Below are positions 24,067 through 31,792 of a DNA stretch of 35,782 nt, in pieces. This stretch comes from Candidatus Peregrinibacteria bacterium. GTDB taxonomy: Bacteria > Patescibacteriota > Gracilibacteria > CAIRYL01. A model generated the notes under the pieces. It saw only the letters and a program-made list of their open reading frames with translations, was not told where the DNA came from and made no database searches. The DNA lies in the NCBI GenBank assembly GCA_016220175.1, contig JACRHZ010000063.1, positions 1-35,782 on the forward strand, written 5' to 3'. Position 1 is the stretch's first letter; every line of letters begins with the position of its first letter. The position numbers and the translations under genes are program-made.

Positions 24067-25063
24067 TTCTAAACTATTTAAGAATCAGCTCTGGCAAAGT
24101 GATGAGTGGGAGAAATTTCAGCAGCAGTGCGGGAATGAAACTTTTCGTGTTCATAATGTTTTGGTGATTGTACGAAAAACTGCTTTCCAAAAAGTGTTTT
24201 TTGAGATTCCACGGGCATGTGGGGAATGGGGAATGGGGAATGGGGAATGGGAGGAGCTTTGGAATGAGCTTGAGACAAAAGCTCGGGAAAAAGGAGCGGT
24301 GTTTACGAGAATATTTCCAGGAACAAGCAGTCAGCAGTCAGCAGTCAGCAGTCAGCAGAAACAATTCATAATTCAGAATTCAGAATTCAAAATTAATACT
24401 GAGGTTCCCGAAATCTTCCCTGAACACACGCTCATTATCGATCTCCGAAAATCGGAAGAAGAAATTTTGGCAGATATGAAGCAAAAGGGAAGATATAATA
24501 TTGGGATTGCAAAGAAGAAAGGCGTGGAAGTTTTTCGAAGTGAAGACGTCGCGAGTTTTTATAAAATTCTTTCCGAAACTCTAGTGCGTGATGAATTTTC
24601 AGGACATCCGCAAAAAGTCTATGAAAATATGCTCACGAGTTTTGGTGAAAATGGAGATTTGTTTCTCGCGAGATACGAAGAGAAAATTATCGCTGGGGGA
24701 ATTTTTCTCATTTCAGATGATGTGATGACGTATTATTACGGCGCATCAGCAAATGAATATCGGAATGTTATGGCTCCATATCTTCTCCAATGGAGAGCAA
24801 TACAGGAAGCGAAAAAACGCGGATGCACATTTTTCGATTTTCTCGGAATTGCACCAAATACCGTAGAGACGACCAAATTGGGCGTCTCTCTCACGCATAA
24901 TCATCGAAAGAACCATCGCCTTGCGGGCGTTTCAGAATTTAAAGAAAAATTTGGAGGAATTCGAATAGAGTATTCTCCGGCATTTGAAATTATCCATCGT
25001 CTGATGTGGGATAGGGGAATACGAATTCTGAAAAATCTCAGGAGGATACTTTCTGGGAGATAA
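24062..25063 (+). CDS. FemAB-family peptidoglycan interpeptide transferase, TTG start
   Basis: 333 aa. The N-terminal LWQSDEWEKFQQQCGNETFRV and the second GNAT-like half (LADMKQKGRYNIGIAKKKGVEVFRS, YYYGASANEYRNVMAPYLLQWRAIQEAKKRGCTFFDFLGIAP, HRLAGVSEFKEKFGG) are typical of FemX/FemAB-type enzymes. These add amino acids from aminoacyl-tRNA to lipid II or peptidoglycan stems. An in-frame TGA at 24056 leaves TTG 24062 as the practical start; no Shine-Dalgarno is seen. Residues about 53-115 contain three heptamer arrays read through as protein (GEWGMGNGEW, SSQQSAVSSQQ, IIQNSEFKINTE). A palindromic repeat is translated after GIAPNT. The gene may be phase-variable or drifting. Confidence 0.8.
   Translation: MNSKLFKNQLWQSDEWEKFQQQCGNETFRVHNVLVIVRKTAFQKVFFEIPRACGEWGMGNGEWEELWNELETKAREKGAVFTRIFPGTSSQQSAVSSQQKQFIIQNSEFKINTEVPEIFPEHTLIIDLRKSEEEILADMKQKGRYNIGIAKKKGVEVFRSEDVASFYKILSETLVRDEFSGHPQKVYENMLTSFGENGDLFLARYEEKIIAGGIFLISDDVMTYYYGASANEYRNVMAPYLLQWRAIQEAKKRGCTFFDFLGIAPNTVETTKLGVSLTHNHRKNHRLAGVSEFKEKFGGIRIEYSPAFEIIHRLMWDRGIRILKNLRRILSGR
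24220..24247 (+). repeat. Heptamer array TGGGGAA x4 in the FemAB gene
   Basis: Four exact tandem units. Three units equal seven codons, giving the peptide GEWGMGNGEW. Gain or loss of one unit would shift the frame. Confidence 0.95.
24326..24358 (+). repeat. Heptamer array AGCAGTC x4.7 in the FemAB gene
   Basis: Four exact units (24326-24353) plus AGCAG. It encodes SSQQSAVSSQQ. Confidence 0.95.
24363..24390 (+). repeat. Heptamer array AATTCAN x4 in the FemAB gene
   Basis: Units AATTCAT, AATTCAG, AATTCAG and AATTCAA, directly after the AGCAGTC array. The same units occur between genes at 10170-10183 and 10220-10240. Confidence 0.9.
24863..24891. repeat. GTAGAGAC palindromic repeat, copy 3, inside a coding region
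   Basis: GTAGAGACG, A, CCAA, A, TTGG, G, CGTCTCTCT: a 29-nt imperfect palindrome with one interior A/G mismatch and a degraded right end. It is read in frame in the FemAB gene, adding roughly VETTKLGVSLT between GIAPNT and the conserved HRLAGVSEFKEKFGG. Confidence 0.85.
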
Positions 25064-25076
25064 TATTTTTTTGTTT

Positions 25077-25104
25077 GTAGAGACAAGGCATGCCTTGTCT
25101 CTAC
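25077..25104. repeat. GTAGAGAC palindromic repeat, copy 4
   Basis: A perfect 28-nt palindrome with core AAGGCATGCCTT, in the 44-nt gap between the convergent FemAB gene and the 144-aa gene. Confidence 0.95.
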
Positions 25105-25107
25105 GGT

Positions 25108-25542
25108 TTATGAATTTTCATCTTTTTTCGGCTGTTTCAAAGATTCGCGGATGGAGTCAATGGCGGAGCCTTCGGCTTTGGTGTGAATAATGTTTTCGAC
25201 CTCAACCTCAGCCTCTTTTTCGATCTTTTTCACTTCCGCAATAAAATTATTCACAAGGGAAATAATTTCCTTTACTCTCTTCTGAACTTCTTCAGGAGAA
25301 AGATTCAGTCCAGATGCTTCATCAATTTTCCTATCAATTTCTTCACATTCATCAATAAGGGCAGCTTCATTCAGATTTTCATATATTGCTACGAGCCCGA
25401 TAAATTCTCCGATCGCATTCACAAATTCTGGAGAATATGGTTCTCCTTTTTCAATCTCAGAAACAAGCAATGAACGCTGTTCCTCTGTGAGAAGAGGAGA
25501 ATTTTTGACCGCCTGCATGAGAATATCAAGTTCTTCTGGCAT
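25108..25542 (-). CDS. Hypothetical acidic helical protein
   Basis: 144 aa, not recognised. It is predicted almost wholly helical and acidic, with heptad-like stretches at EEVQKRVKEIISLVNNFIAEVKKIEKEAEVEVENII. There is no signal peptide, TM segment or cysteine pair. It lies 7 nt behind the 625-aa gene, so the two are very probably one operon and may form a complex. No function is proposed. Confidence 0.7.
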   Translation of the reverse strand: MPEELDILMQAVKNSPLLTEEQRSLLVSEIEKGEPYSPEFVNAIGEFIGLVAIYENLNEAALIDECEEIDRKIDEASGLNLSPEEVQKRVKEIISLVNNFIAEVKKIEKEAEVEVENIIHTKAEGSAIDSIRESLKQPKKDENS

Positions 25543-25549
25543 AAACGTG

Positions 25550-27427
25550 TTATGAAATAGTCAATTTTTCAATATGTCTGACATCCAACTTATTTCCTTT
25601 ACAAACTAAACTTCCATTCTTAAAATCGAGCTTAATAGATTTTTTTTGACCAGATACGTTTATGGAAAAAATAGCGTTGTCTTTATTGAAAGATTGAAGT
25701 TCCAGAGAAAAGCTTGTATCAGTTTCCGAACTTCCTATTGCTTCTAAAAATTTCTTCTTATCTTTCTTGCCTGTACTTGAATTTATTGTAAAATCGACAT
25801 TTATTCTTTTAGTCGATATTGCTGAAGTTGTAATTTTATCAAAAAACTTATCTCTAAACCTCCTTGCGGCTTCTTTATTTTGTAATGCTTCTTCTCCTTT
25901 TTTCCCCATCCCTACAGGTTCTGGATTTCCTTTGAGAATGCTAAGAGGGAATGTTTTGCCATCATATTCAAAAATTCCATCTCTAGTGTTGATTGTCACC
26001 TTCTTTTCCGGAATCCCCAAAGTTTTAAATACAATTTGATTATTTTTTTGATCTAGGAAGGTTACTTCCATTCTTTGAAAATCAGAGATGTTCGCTCCAG
26101 TGTCACTCTTGAATTTAGTACGAAGATTCTCACCAAATTCAAAGAAAAATTCTTTTCCAACTTGCAAAGAACCAGGTGTTGTTTTTAGAGAGGCATCAAG
26201 CTCACTTTGTAGATGGGCTGCAATCTCTGTCGAACGTTTTGTATAATCATTTCCTTTGTTTTTCGCATTCATATTTGTTTCCACTTCTTTTGCTCGAAAT
26301 CCAACCTTTCCTCTTTCGATTCCTAGCTTCTCTCTAAGCCATCGAACGCCAAAACTGCCCACAAGAGTATTTTTAAGAATTTCTTCCACTTCTTCTGGCT
26401 GAGGAAGATCTGGCTTACCTGTTAGGTATGTTTTAAATTCATTAGAAAGGGATTTGTGGTCTATAACGTGCTTGAGGTATTTCTGAGCTGTTTCTGGTGG
26501 CAATTTATAATTATCTGTCAACAAACTAAACGCAACATTGTATTTTCCGGTTGATGCTCTGTTTTCAAATATACTTTTCTCCCTTCTTACACGATTTTTT
26601 AAAATATGGATTGCGCCTTCAAGCGCCTGTGCTTGACGTTTATAGAGATATGGTCCTGTGCTTTTCCTTTTTTTATCTGCATTTAAACCAATAATGTCCT
26701 TTTTGTCCCATACTGCTTTTCCATGAGCAACAAGTGCATACCATGGTCTTTGTCCCAACATGTTCAGTTTTTCTGCTTCTCCCATTTTATTAATATCCTC
26801 CTGTTTAAGAGGCTTTCCTCTCTGTGGAGGGTCCTTCGGATCTTTCGGCTTATAATCCCATGAATACTCTTTTTTTCTTCCATCGTTTGTAGCACTTGTA
26901 CTTGAGCTCCGTTCCTTCCTGGTAACGTCATACCTGTTTTCTAGAATTTTCAATATTTTTGCTCTTTGTTCTTCAAGAACAGAAAGTGCTGTTTCATGAA
27001 TTTCCCATGAATCTGCAGTTTTCTCAAATGCCCTCCTTGCAATATTTTCACGAACAAGCCGCGTTAACCCTTCAATCTGATGTCTTTTTTTCCTTAATGT
27101 AATCGCTACGTCCTCTGTAACACCTTTCACAATTCGTCCAGGAAGTGTTGCAGGAAGATGTCCCTCCAAAAAATGAGAGCCAATCCCCCTTCCTAAAGCC
27201 TTTTCTGATTCTTCTTTAACTGTTTTGAGAGCTCTTATGCCAATAGCGTGAAGTTGAGTTCCCTTATCGAATTGAGCAATTGATTCTTTTTCTTCCTTAT
27301 CGTTCTTTTCAAGATACTCTTTTTGATTTTCATTTGGACTTGGTGCTGCAAAAAACACACGTCTGTTTTCATGGCAAAAAACATGTTCTTGAAGCCGAAA
27401 AAAGTGGAAATGATATTGTTCTCGCAT
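25550..27427 (-). CDS. Hypothetical 625-aa protein, unrecognised
   Basis: No family recognised. Residues 1-30 are rich in His, Phe and Arg, followed by FAAPSPNENQKEYLEKNDKEE. Helical, basic segments cover about 60-180. A Lys/Pro-rich linker follows (KPKDPKDPPQRGKPLKQ, about 195-212). The C-terminal third has beta-rich repeats of similar pattern (MEVTFLDQKNNQIVFKTLG..., FSLELQSFNKDNAIFSINVSG..., each followed by a strand and DG or NG turn). That looks like two related beta domains, near 460-515 and 570-625. Codon use is less CTC-rich than thrS. The start at 27427 is the only reasonable Met; its upstream region is shared with divergent tig. Confidence 0.7.
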   Translation of the reverse strand: MREQYHFHFFRLQEHVFCHENRRVFFAAPSPNENQKEYLEKNDKEEKESIAQFDKGTQLHAIGIRALKTVKEESEKALGRGIGSHFLEGHLPATLPGRIVKGVTEDVAITLRKKRHQIEGLTRLVRENIARRAFEKTADSWEIHETALSVLEEQRAKILKILENRYDVTRKERSSSTSATNDGRKKEYSWDYKPKDPKDPPQRGKPLKQEDINKMGEAEKLNMLGQRPWYALVAHGKAVWDKKDIIGLNADKKRKSTGPYLYKRQAQALEGAIHILKNRVRREKSIFENRASTGKYNVAFSLLTDNYKLPPETAQKYLKHVIDHKSLSNEFKTYLTGKPDLPQPEEVEEILKNTLVGSFGVRWLREKLGIERGKVGFRAKEVETNMNAKNKGNDYTKRSTEIAAHLQSELDASLKTTPGSLQVGKEFFFEFGENLRTKFKSDTGANISDFQRMEVTFLDQKNNQIVFKTLGIPEKKVTINTRDGIFEYDGKTFPLSILKGNPEPVGMGKKGEEALQNKEAARRFRDKFFDKITTSAISTKRINVDFTINSSTGKKDKKKFLEAIGSSETDTSFSLELQSFNKDNAIFSINVSGQKKSIKLDFKNGSLVCKGNKLDVRHIEKLTIS

Positions 27428-27493
27428 TTAATATTTGTATTTATCTCAAAAAACTCAAAATCATCTGACCATTCTACCAAAAAACATGAAAAA

Positions 27494-27522
27494 TTGCAAT
27501 ATCATGGCGTTTCTGAGAGAAT
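27494..27522 (+). promoter_or_regulatory. Possible tig promoter
   Basis: TTGCAA (27494-27499), 17 nt, GAGAAT (27517-27522), about 22 nt before the ATG. The -10 is weak. Confidence 0.35.
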
Positions 27523-27544
27523 TTTTTGGCTTTTTCCCCAAATC

Positions 27545-28831
27545 ATGAAAACGAAGGCCAAAAAACTTCCGAAATCTCAAGTTCTCCTCACGATTGAGCT
27601 CGAAGAAGCAGAATGGAAAAAATATCGAGATCAAGCCACTCGTAAGCTTTCTCATGAAGTAAAAATAGATGGATTTCGTGCTGGACACGTTCCCGAAAAT
27701 ATCCTTCTCGAAAAATTTGGAGAAGGACCGATTATTGCAGAAACGATTGATCTTGCCGTTCCACAAGCATATATGGACGCTATTCGAGAAGAAAAAGTTC
27801 AACCCATTGCTCGTCCGGATGTAAAAATTACTTCAGAAAAGCCATTTGTATTTGAAGCAATAGTTGCTGTTTACCCGGAAATTACAATCAAACCCATCAC
27901 GAAATTAAAAGTGGAAAAAGAGAAAATCGAAGTGACAGAGAAGGAGATTGATGAGATGGTGAAATATTTTCAGGAACAAATTGCAGAACGAAAAGAAGTT
28001 GATCGTGCGGCAAAAAAAGGAGATATCGTCATTACTGATTTTGCCGGATTTGACATAGATGGCGTCAAACTTGATGGAACGGAAAGCAAACAGCATCCGA
28101 TTGAAATCGGCTCAGGAACGATGATTCCCGGATTTGAAGATGAAATTCTTGGTCTCAAAAAAGGCGATTCAAAAACGTTTGAGATCACATTTCCCAAAAA
28201 ATATCATTCGGAAAAATTCGCGGGAAAAAAGGTGAAATTTGAAGTTCATATTCATCACGTCCAGGAAAAAATTCTTCCGGAAATGAGTGAAGCTTTTGTC
28301 AAAAACATTACGGGACAGGAAAAGCCAGTGGAAGAATTTCGAAAGGAAATTGAAGAAAGCCTGAAAGAACGCAAAAAAACGGAAGAACAGAAAAAACACG
28401 AAGAAGCGCTCCTCGAGGCAGTGGTAGATGTTACGAACGTTGATCTTCCAGAAATTCTCATCCATGAAGAAGTTGATTACCTTCTTGATAACGTGAAATT
28501 CCAAGTTCTCCAGCGCGGAATGACGTGGGAAGCACATCTCATGCATCTTAAAAAATCTGAGGACGAAATTCGAAAAGAGCTTCATTCCCAAGCGGAGAAA
28601 CAAGTGAAGGCTCGTATGGGAATTCAGGAATTCTTAGAACGTGATGGAGTGAAAATTGATGAAAAAGAAATTGAAGAAGAAGTCATGAAAGTTTTTTCTC
28701 GAATGAGCGAATCGGACAGAGCGCAAAAAGCAGAACATTTTCAAAAAGGAGCGAGAGGATGGAAAGAGGCGGAAAATAAACTGAGAATTACAAAGTGGGT
28801 GGATGGAAAGTTGGCGGAGCTCATCAAGTGA
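27545..28831 (+). CDS. tig: Trigger factor (ribosome-associated chaperone and prolyl isomerase)
   Basis: Binds near the ribosome exit tunnel and helps nascent chains fold. 428 aa, the usual length. The N-terminal ribosome-binding domain has the signature GFRAGHVPENIL. The FKBP-type PPIase domain runs from about 158 to 245 (GDIVITDFAGFDIDG, IEIGSGTMIPGFEDEILGLKKGD). The C-terminal helical cradle follows, rich in Glu and Lys. The frame is open 74 codons upstream, but that part overlaps the divergent gene and does not resemble trigger factor; MKTKAKKLPKSQVLLTIELEE is the natural start. Confidence 0.94.
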   Translation: MKTKAKKLPKSQVLLTIELEEAEWKKYRDQATRKLSHEVKIDGFRAGHVPENILLEKFGEGPIIAETIDLAVPQAYMDAIREEKVQPIARPDVKITSEKPFVFEAIVAVYPEITIKPITKLKVEKEKIEVTEKEIDEMVKYFQEQIAERKEVDRAAKKGDIVITDFAGFDIDGVKLDGTESKQHPIEIGSGTMIPGFEDEILGLKKGDSKTFEITFPKKYHSEKFAGKKVKFEVHIHHVQEKILPEMSEAFVKNITGQEKPVEEFRKEIEESLKERKKTEEQKKHEEALLEAVVDVTNVDLPEILIHEEVDYLLDNVKFQVLQRGMTWEAHLMHLKKSEDEIRKELHSQAEKQVKARMGIQEFLERDGVKIDEKEIEEEVMKVFSRMSESDRAQKAEHFQKGARGWKEAENKLRITKWVDGKLAELIK

Positions 28832-28871
28832 AAAATGCGGAAATACGTTACAACAATGATATAGACGGAAA

Positions 28872-29020
28872 GATTTTTAATTTTGAAATTTTAAATTTCT
28901 AAATAATTTCTAAATTATAATGTTTAAACAACAAACATGAATTCAGATATAGAATTTTAAGATTAAAAATTAGAAATTAAGATTTATTTAGAGATTTTAA
29001 AATTATAAAATTAAAAATTA
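28872..29020. repeat. Long AT-rich imperfect inverted repeat
   Basis: The 291-nt gap between tig and the lipoprotein gene holds no gene. A left arm at about 28872-28920 and a right arm at about 28961-29020 are roughly 80% complementary by eye over about 45 nt, sharing TTTTTAATTTT and TCTAAATAA blocks. AATTTTG/AATTTTA-like 7-nt periods run through both. It could be a terminator, a small non-coding mobile remnant or low-complexity sequence. Confidence 0.5.
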
Positions 29021-29089
29021 CTTCCCCAAATTCTTAATATTCTCCTACCAATACCGAAGAGTTAATATTTTCTTTCTCCATGGACCTGT

Positions 29090-29098
29090 GCTACTCTA
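29090..29098 (+). promoter_or_regulatory. Extended -10 promoter of the lipoprotein gene
   Basis: TGCTACTCT (TG-C-TACTCT) 24 nt before the ATG, with no clear -35; the same form as at 3594-3602. Confidence 0.4.
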
Positions 29099-29122
29099 GC
29101 GCAAGATTTTTTCCAAAATCAG

Positions 29123-29914
29123 ATGAATAAGCCATTCTCGTACGGAGTACTCCTTTTCCCCCTTCTCCTTCTTTCAGCATGCGGCGGTATTGATCTCCCG
29201 TCAGAAGAGAAAAAAGGTGATACAACTCTCATTTCAGAAGCTCCATCTGGAACTTCTCCTGAAACAGAAAATAAGGCTGAAGGAGACAAAACAACTTCTC
29301 TGAAGGCGAATGAAGACGGGGCAACAGGCATTCTCCAATGTTTGACAGAGAAGGAGCGTATTTCAGAAGCACTCGATATTAATACCAAAGAACTTGAAAA
29401 ATGTCTTGAGGACAAAAAAGGTGTTTCGAGACGAATTGAAGCGCTTACTTCTCGTGAAACCGAAACAGAAAAATTTCAAAAATTTGTAAAATATTATTTG
29501 GAAAATACAAAGCCATCAGAATATCCATTTCCAAAATGCGGACAGCCTCAACTTTTTAAAGGAGAATCATGGTACGTAGATTTTGAAGCTGCCCTTCATA
29601 ATGCGGCAATTCCATTTGGACGTGAAACTATTTCTGTCGAGAACCTTACCGGTGGATGTTATTCTTCGGACGGGAAGATGGCATTTTTTCTCGGAGCACA
29701 GGATGGGCAGGGCACTTATGACTTTCATCTTCTCAAATATAATCTTGAAGGAAAAACTCTCGAAGAAGCATTCCTCGTAGATGGAAAATGTGATATATGT
29801 CCCACAAAACTCGGGAAACGGAATGGACCATTTTTGAGTTTGCAGGGACAGGAAGGAGCGAACCAAGTCGAGTACGAGTACTATTATGCAGATAATATTT
29901 TACAGAAAAAATAA
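29123..29914 (+). CDS. Hypothetical lipoprotein
   Basis: 263 aa. A signal peptide MNKPFSYGVLLFPLLLLSAC has a lipobox LSAC with Cys20 as lipidation site, followed by GG, so it is membrane-anchored and faces outward. Residues 30-75 are Glu/Ser/Thr-rich and probably disordered. A short helical part (STRETETEKF-like, about 110-130) precedes a C-terminal domain with four cysteines (near 140, 180, 220 and 223) that may pair. The fold is not recognised. A 76-aa two-TM protein follows after 21 nt, likely in the same operon. Confidence 0.75.
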   Translation: MNKPFSYGVLLFPLLLLSACGGIDLPSEEKKGDTTLISEAPSGTSPETENKAEGDKTTSLKANEDGATGILQCLTEKERISEALDINTKELEKCLEDKKGVSRRIEALTSRETETEKFQKFVKYYLENTKPSEYPFPKCGQPQLFKGESWYVDFEAALHNAAIPFGRETISVENLTGGCYSSDGKMAFFLGAQDGQGTYDFHLLKYNLEGKTLEEAFLVDGKCDICPTKLGKRNGPFLSLQGQEGANQVEYEYYYADNILQKK

Positions 29915-29935
29915 GGAGCTCTTTTTTAGGCGTAT

Positions 29936-30166
29936 ATGCATATCGCTATCGGGATTCTGGGGATAATCATTTCCTTCCTCATGATCAAATATCGGCATCA
30001 TATTTATCGATTTAGCGGACCGTGGGGAATCGTGGAGAGGTATTTGGGAATGGGATCAACCCCGACATTCATCGTTCTTCTCGCAGTTGTCGTATTTTTT
30101 GTTTCAATTACTGTTTTTACTGGATATGCAACAAATCTCACGAGTGGAATTGCGAGGTTCTTTTAG
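29936..30166 (+). CDS. Hypothetical two-TM membrane protein
   Basis: 76 aa. TM1 is IAIGILGIIISFLMIKY (about 3-19), a basic loop RHHIYRFSGPWGIVERYLGMG follows, and TM2 is FIVLLAVVVFFVSITVFTGY (about 45-64). It resembles small membrane proteins annotated only as hypothetical in CPR genomes. It is probably translated from the lipoprotein transcript. Confidence 0.7.
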   Translation: MHIAIGILGIIISFLMIKYRHHIYRFSGPWGIVERYLGMGSTPTFIVLLAVVVFFVSITVFTGYATNLTSGIARFF

Positions 30167-30225
30167 ATCGAGAAAACGAAAACTTCAAAGACCAAAAATC
30201 TTTAATAAATGGGAGAAAATAATTT

Positions 30226-30531
30226 TCACCCCCACCAAGAAGGTCGATGTCCTCGATCCATCAATGCAGTCTTCACTGCTTTTCCATATGGCGTCAATGT
30301 TATAAAACCATCCGTATCGTTACAAAGTTGATATCGTAAAGCCCACTGGACTAACTCATAACGCCAAAAACCCGTATTATTGGGAAATGGGCTTCCTTCC
30401 ATGCTCACAAAAGCATCAGCCCATTGCGAAGCGATAAGATCATCAGCAATAGCCAGCTTCGCTACTTCTGGAATAGATGAAGGCTCCTCGACTGGAGGAG
30501 ATATACTATTTTTGAATTCTAGGCTTTTCAT
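30226..30531 (-). CDS. Hypothetical protein downstream of ftsZ
   Basis: 101 aa, not recognised. The C-terminal part FWRYELVQWALRYQLCNDTDGFITLTPYGKAVKTALMDRG could be a small winged helix (helix, strand, TPYG turn, helix). It begins 26 nt after the ftsZ stop on the same strand, so it is probably the last gene of the ftsA-ftsZ transcript. It converges on the 76-aa gene with a 59-nt gap and no clear terminator. Confidence 0.6.
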   Translation of the reverse strand: MKSLEFKNSISPPVEEPSSIPEVAKLAIADDLIASQWADAFVSMEGSPFPNNTGFWRYELVQWALRYQLCNDTDGFITLTPYGKAVKTALMDRGHRPSWWG

Positions 30532-30557
30532 AAGAAGAATTATTTTTTAAAGGATTT

Positions 30558-31745
30558 TTATCTCTTCAGCGTCTTCCTCAAAAAAGCAGGAACTTCGAGA
30601 TCATCTTCCGACTTTGGTCCGACTTTCCCAACAATTCCAGAAGTGCTTCCTCCAAGTCTCTGAACAGATCCACTCCATGCTGTTCCTGCATTTTCATGCT
30701 TCGCTTTCTGTTTCTCTTCATCAAATCCGGTTGCAATTACGGTTACCTTTATTTCTCCGGTATGAGAATCGTCCACCACTGCTCCAAAAATAATCGTTGC
30801 ATCCGGATCAGCAGCAGCAGTTATTACGCGCGCTGCTTCATCAACTTCAAACATAGAAAGATCGGCTCCTCCCGTGATATTGAGAAGAATTCCTTTTGCG
30901 CCCTCGATCGAAACTTCTAGGAGTGGTGAATTTATTGCAGCTTTTGCCGCCTGCTCAGCTCGATTTTCTCCAGTCGCATAGCCGATTCCCATAAGTGCTG
31001 GCCCCGAATTTTTCATTATCGATTTTACATCGGCAAAGTCAACGTTGATAAGTCCATGAACCGTGATGAGATCAGATATTCCCTGAACACCTTGATGAAG
31101 AACATCATCCACAACACTGAACGATTCAGTGAGGGGCATTTTTTTATCAATAAGAGCAAGGAGTCGGTCATTTGGAATAAGAATAATGCTATCTACTTTT
31201 CCCTTCAGGCTTTCCAGTCCTTCCATTGCCTGATTTCTCCTTTTCGCTCCTTCGAAAGAAAACGGTTTTGTAACTACTGCAACAGTAAGCGCTCCGAGTT
31301 CTCTCGCAATTTCTGCGACCACCGGAGCTCCGCCTGTTCCCGTTCCTCCTCCGAGTCCGCAGGTAATAAACACCATATCTGCTCCTTCAAGAGCTGTTCG
31401 AATCTCCTCACTCGATTCTTCCGCTGACTTTTCTCCCACCATTGGATCTGACCCAGCGCCAAGACCTTTGGTGGATCCTTTTCCAATGTTAATTTTTCGC
31501 GGAGCTTCGTTGTAATAAAGTGCCTGCGCATCTGTGTTGAGCGTAATGAATTCCACACCATCAATGTGTGTCTTTACCATCCTATTAATCGCATTCCCTC
31601 CGCCTCCGCCAATTCCTACCACCTTAATAACCGCAGATGGAGACATCGCGGGAAGAACCTCCGAAGAAGAGGAGCTTTTATGTGCTTTTACTTGAGTCGT
31701 AATTGGATTGGCTCCAAAAAGTGATTTCAGTCTGTTATCGGACAT
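30558..31745 (-). CDS. ftsZ: Cell division GTPase FtsZ
   Basis: Tubulin-like protein that forms the Z ring. 395 aa. It has [13 protein letters not shown] (44-56), the tubulin signature GGGTGTG (132-138) and the T7-loop [11 protein letters not shown]. The C-terminal linker is short, ending in the conserved peptide [15 protein letters not shown] that binds FtsA. The frame is open 15 codons upstream, but [11 protein letters not shown] at 31745 is chosen; it leaves 47 nt after ftsA. No Shine-Dalgarno is seen. Confidence 0.96.
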   Translation of the reverse strand: MSDNRLKSLFGANPITTQVKAHKSSSSSEVLPAMSPSAVIKVVGIGGGGGNAINRMVKTHIDGVEFITLNTDAQALYYNEAPRKINIGKGSTKGLGAGSDPMVGEKSAEESSEEIRTALEGADMVFITCGLGGGTGTGGAPVVAEIARELGALTVAVVTKPFSFEGAKRRNQAMEGLESLKGKVDSIILIPNDRLLALIDKKMPLTESFSVVDDVLHQGVQGISDLITVHGLINVDFADVKSIMKNSGPALMGIGYATGENRAEQAAKAAINSPLLEVSIEGAKGILLNITGGADLSMFEVDEAARVITAAADPDATIIFGAVVDDSHTGEIKVTVIATGFDEEKQKAKHENAGTAWSGSVQRLGGSTSGIVGKVGPKSEDDLEVPAFLRKTLKR

Positions 31746-31792
31746 GGTGAGAAGAGAAAAATGATAAAGAGAAAAAAACAATAATAACAAAT

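Noticed and set aside
24220-24390. CRISPR-like array
   Set aside because: The units are direct 7-nt tandems without spacers and lie in a coding frame.
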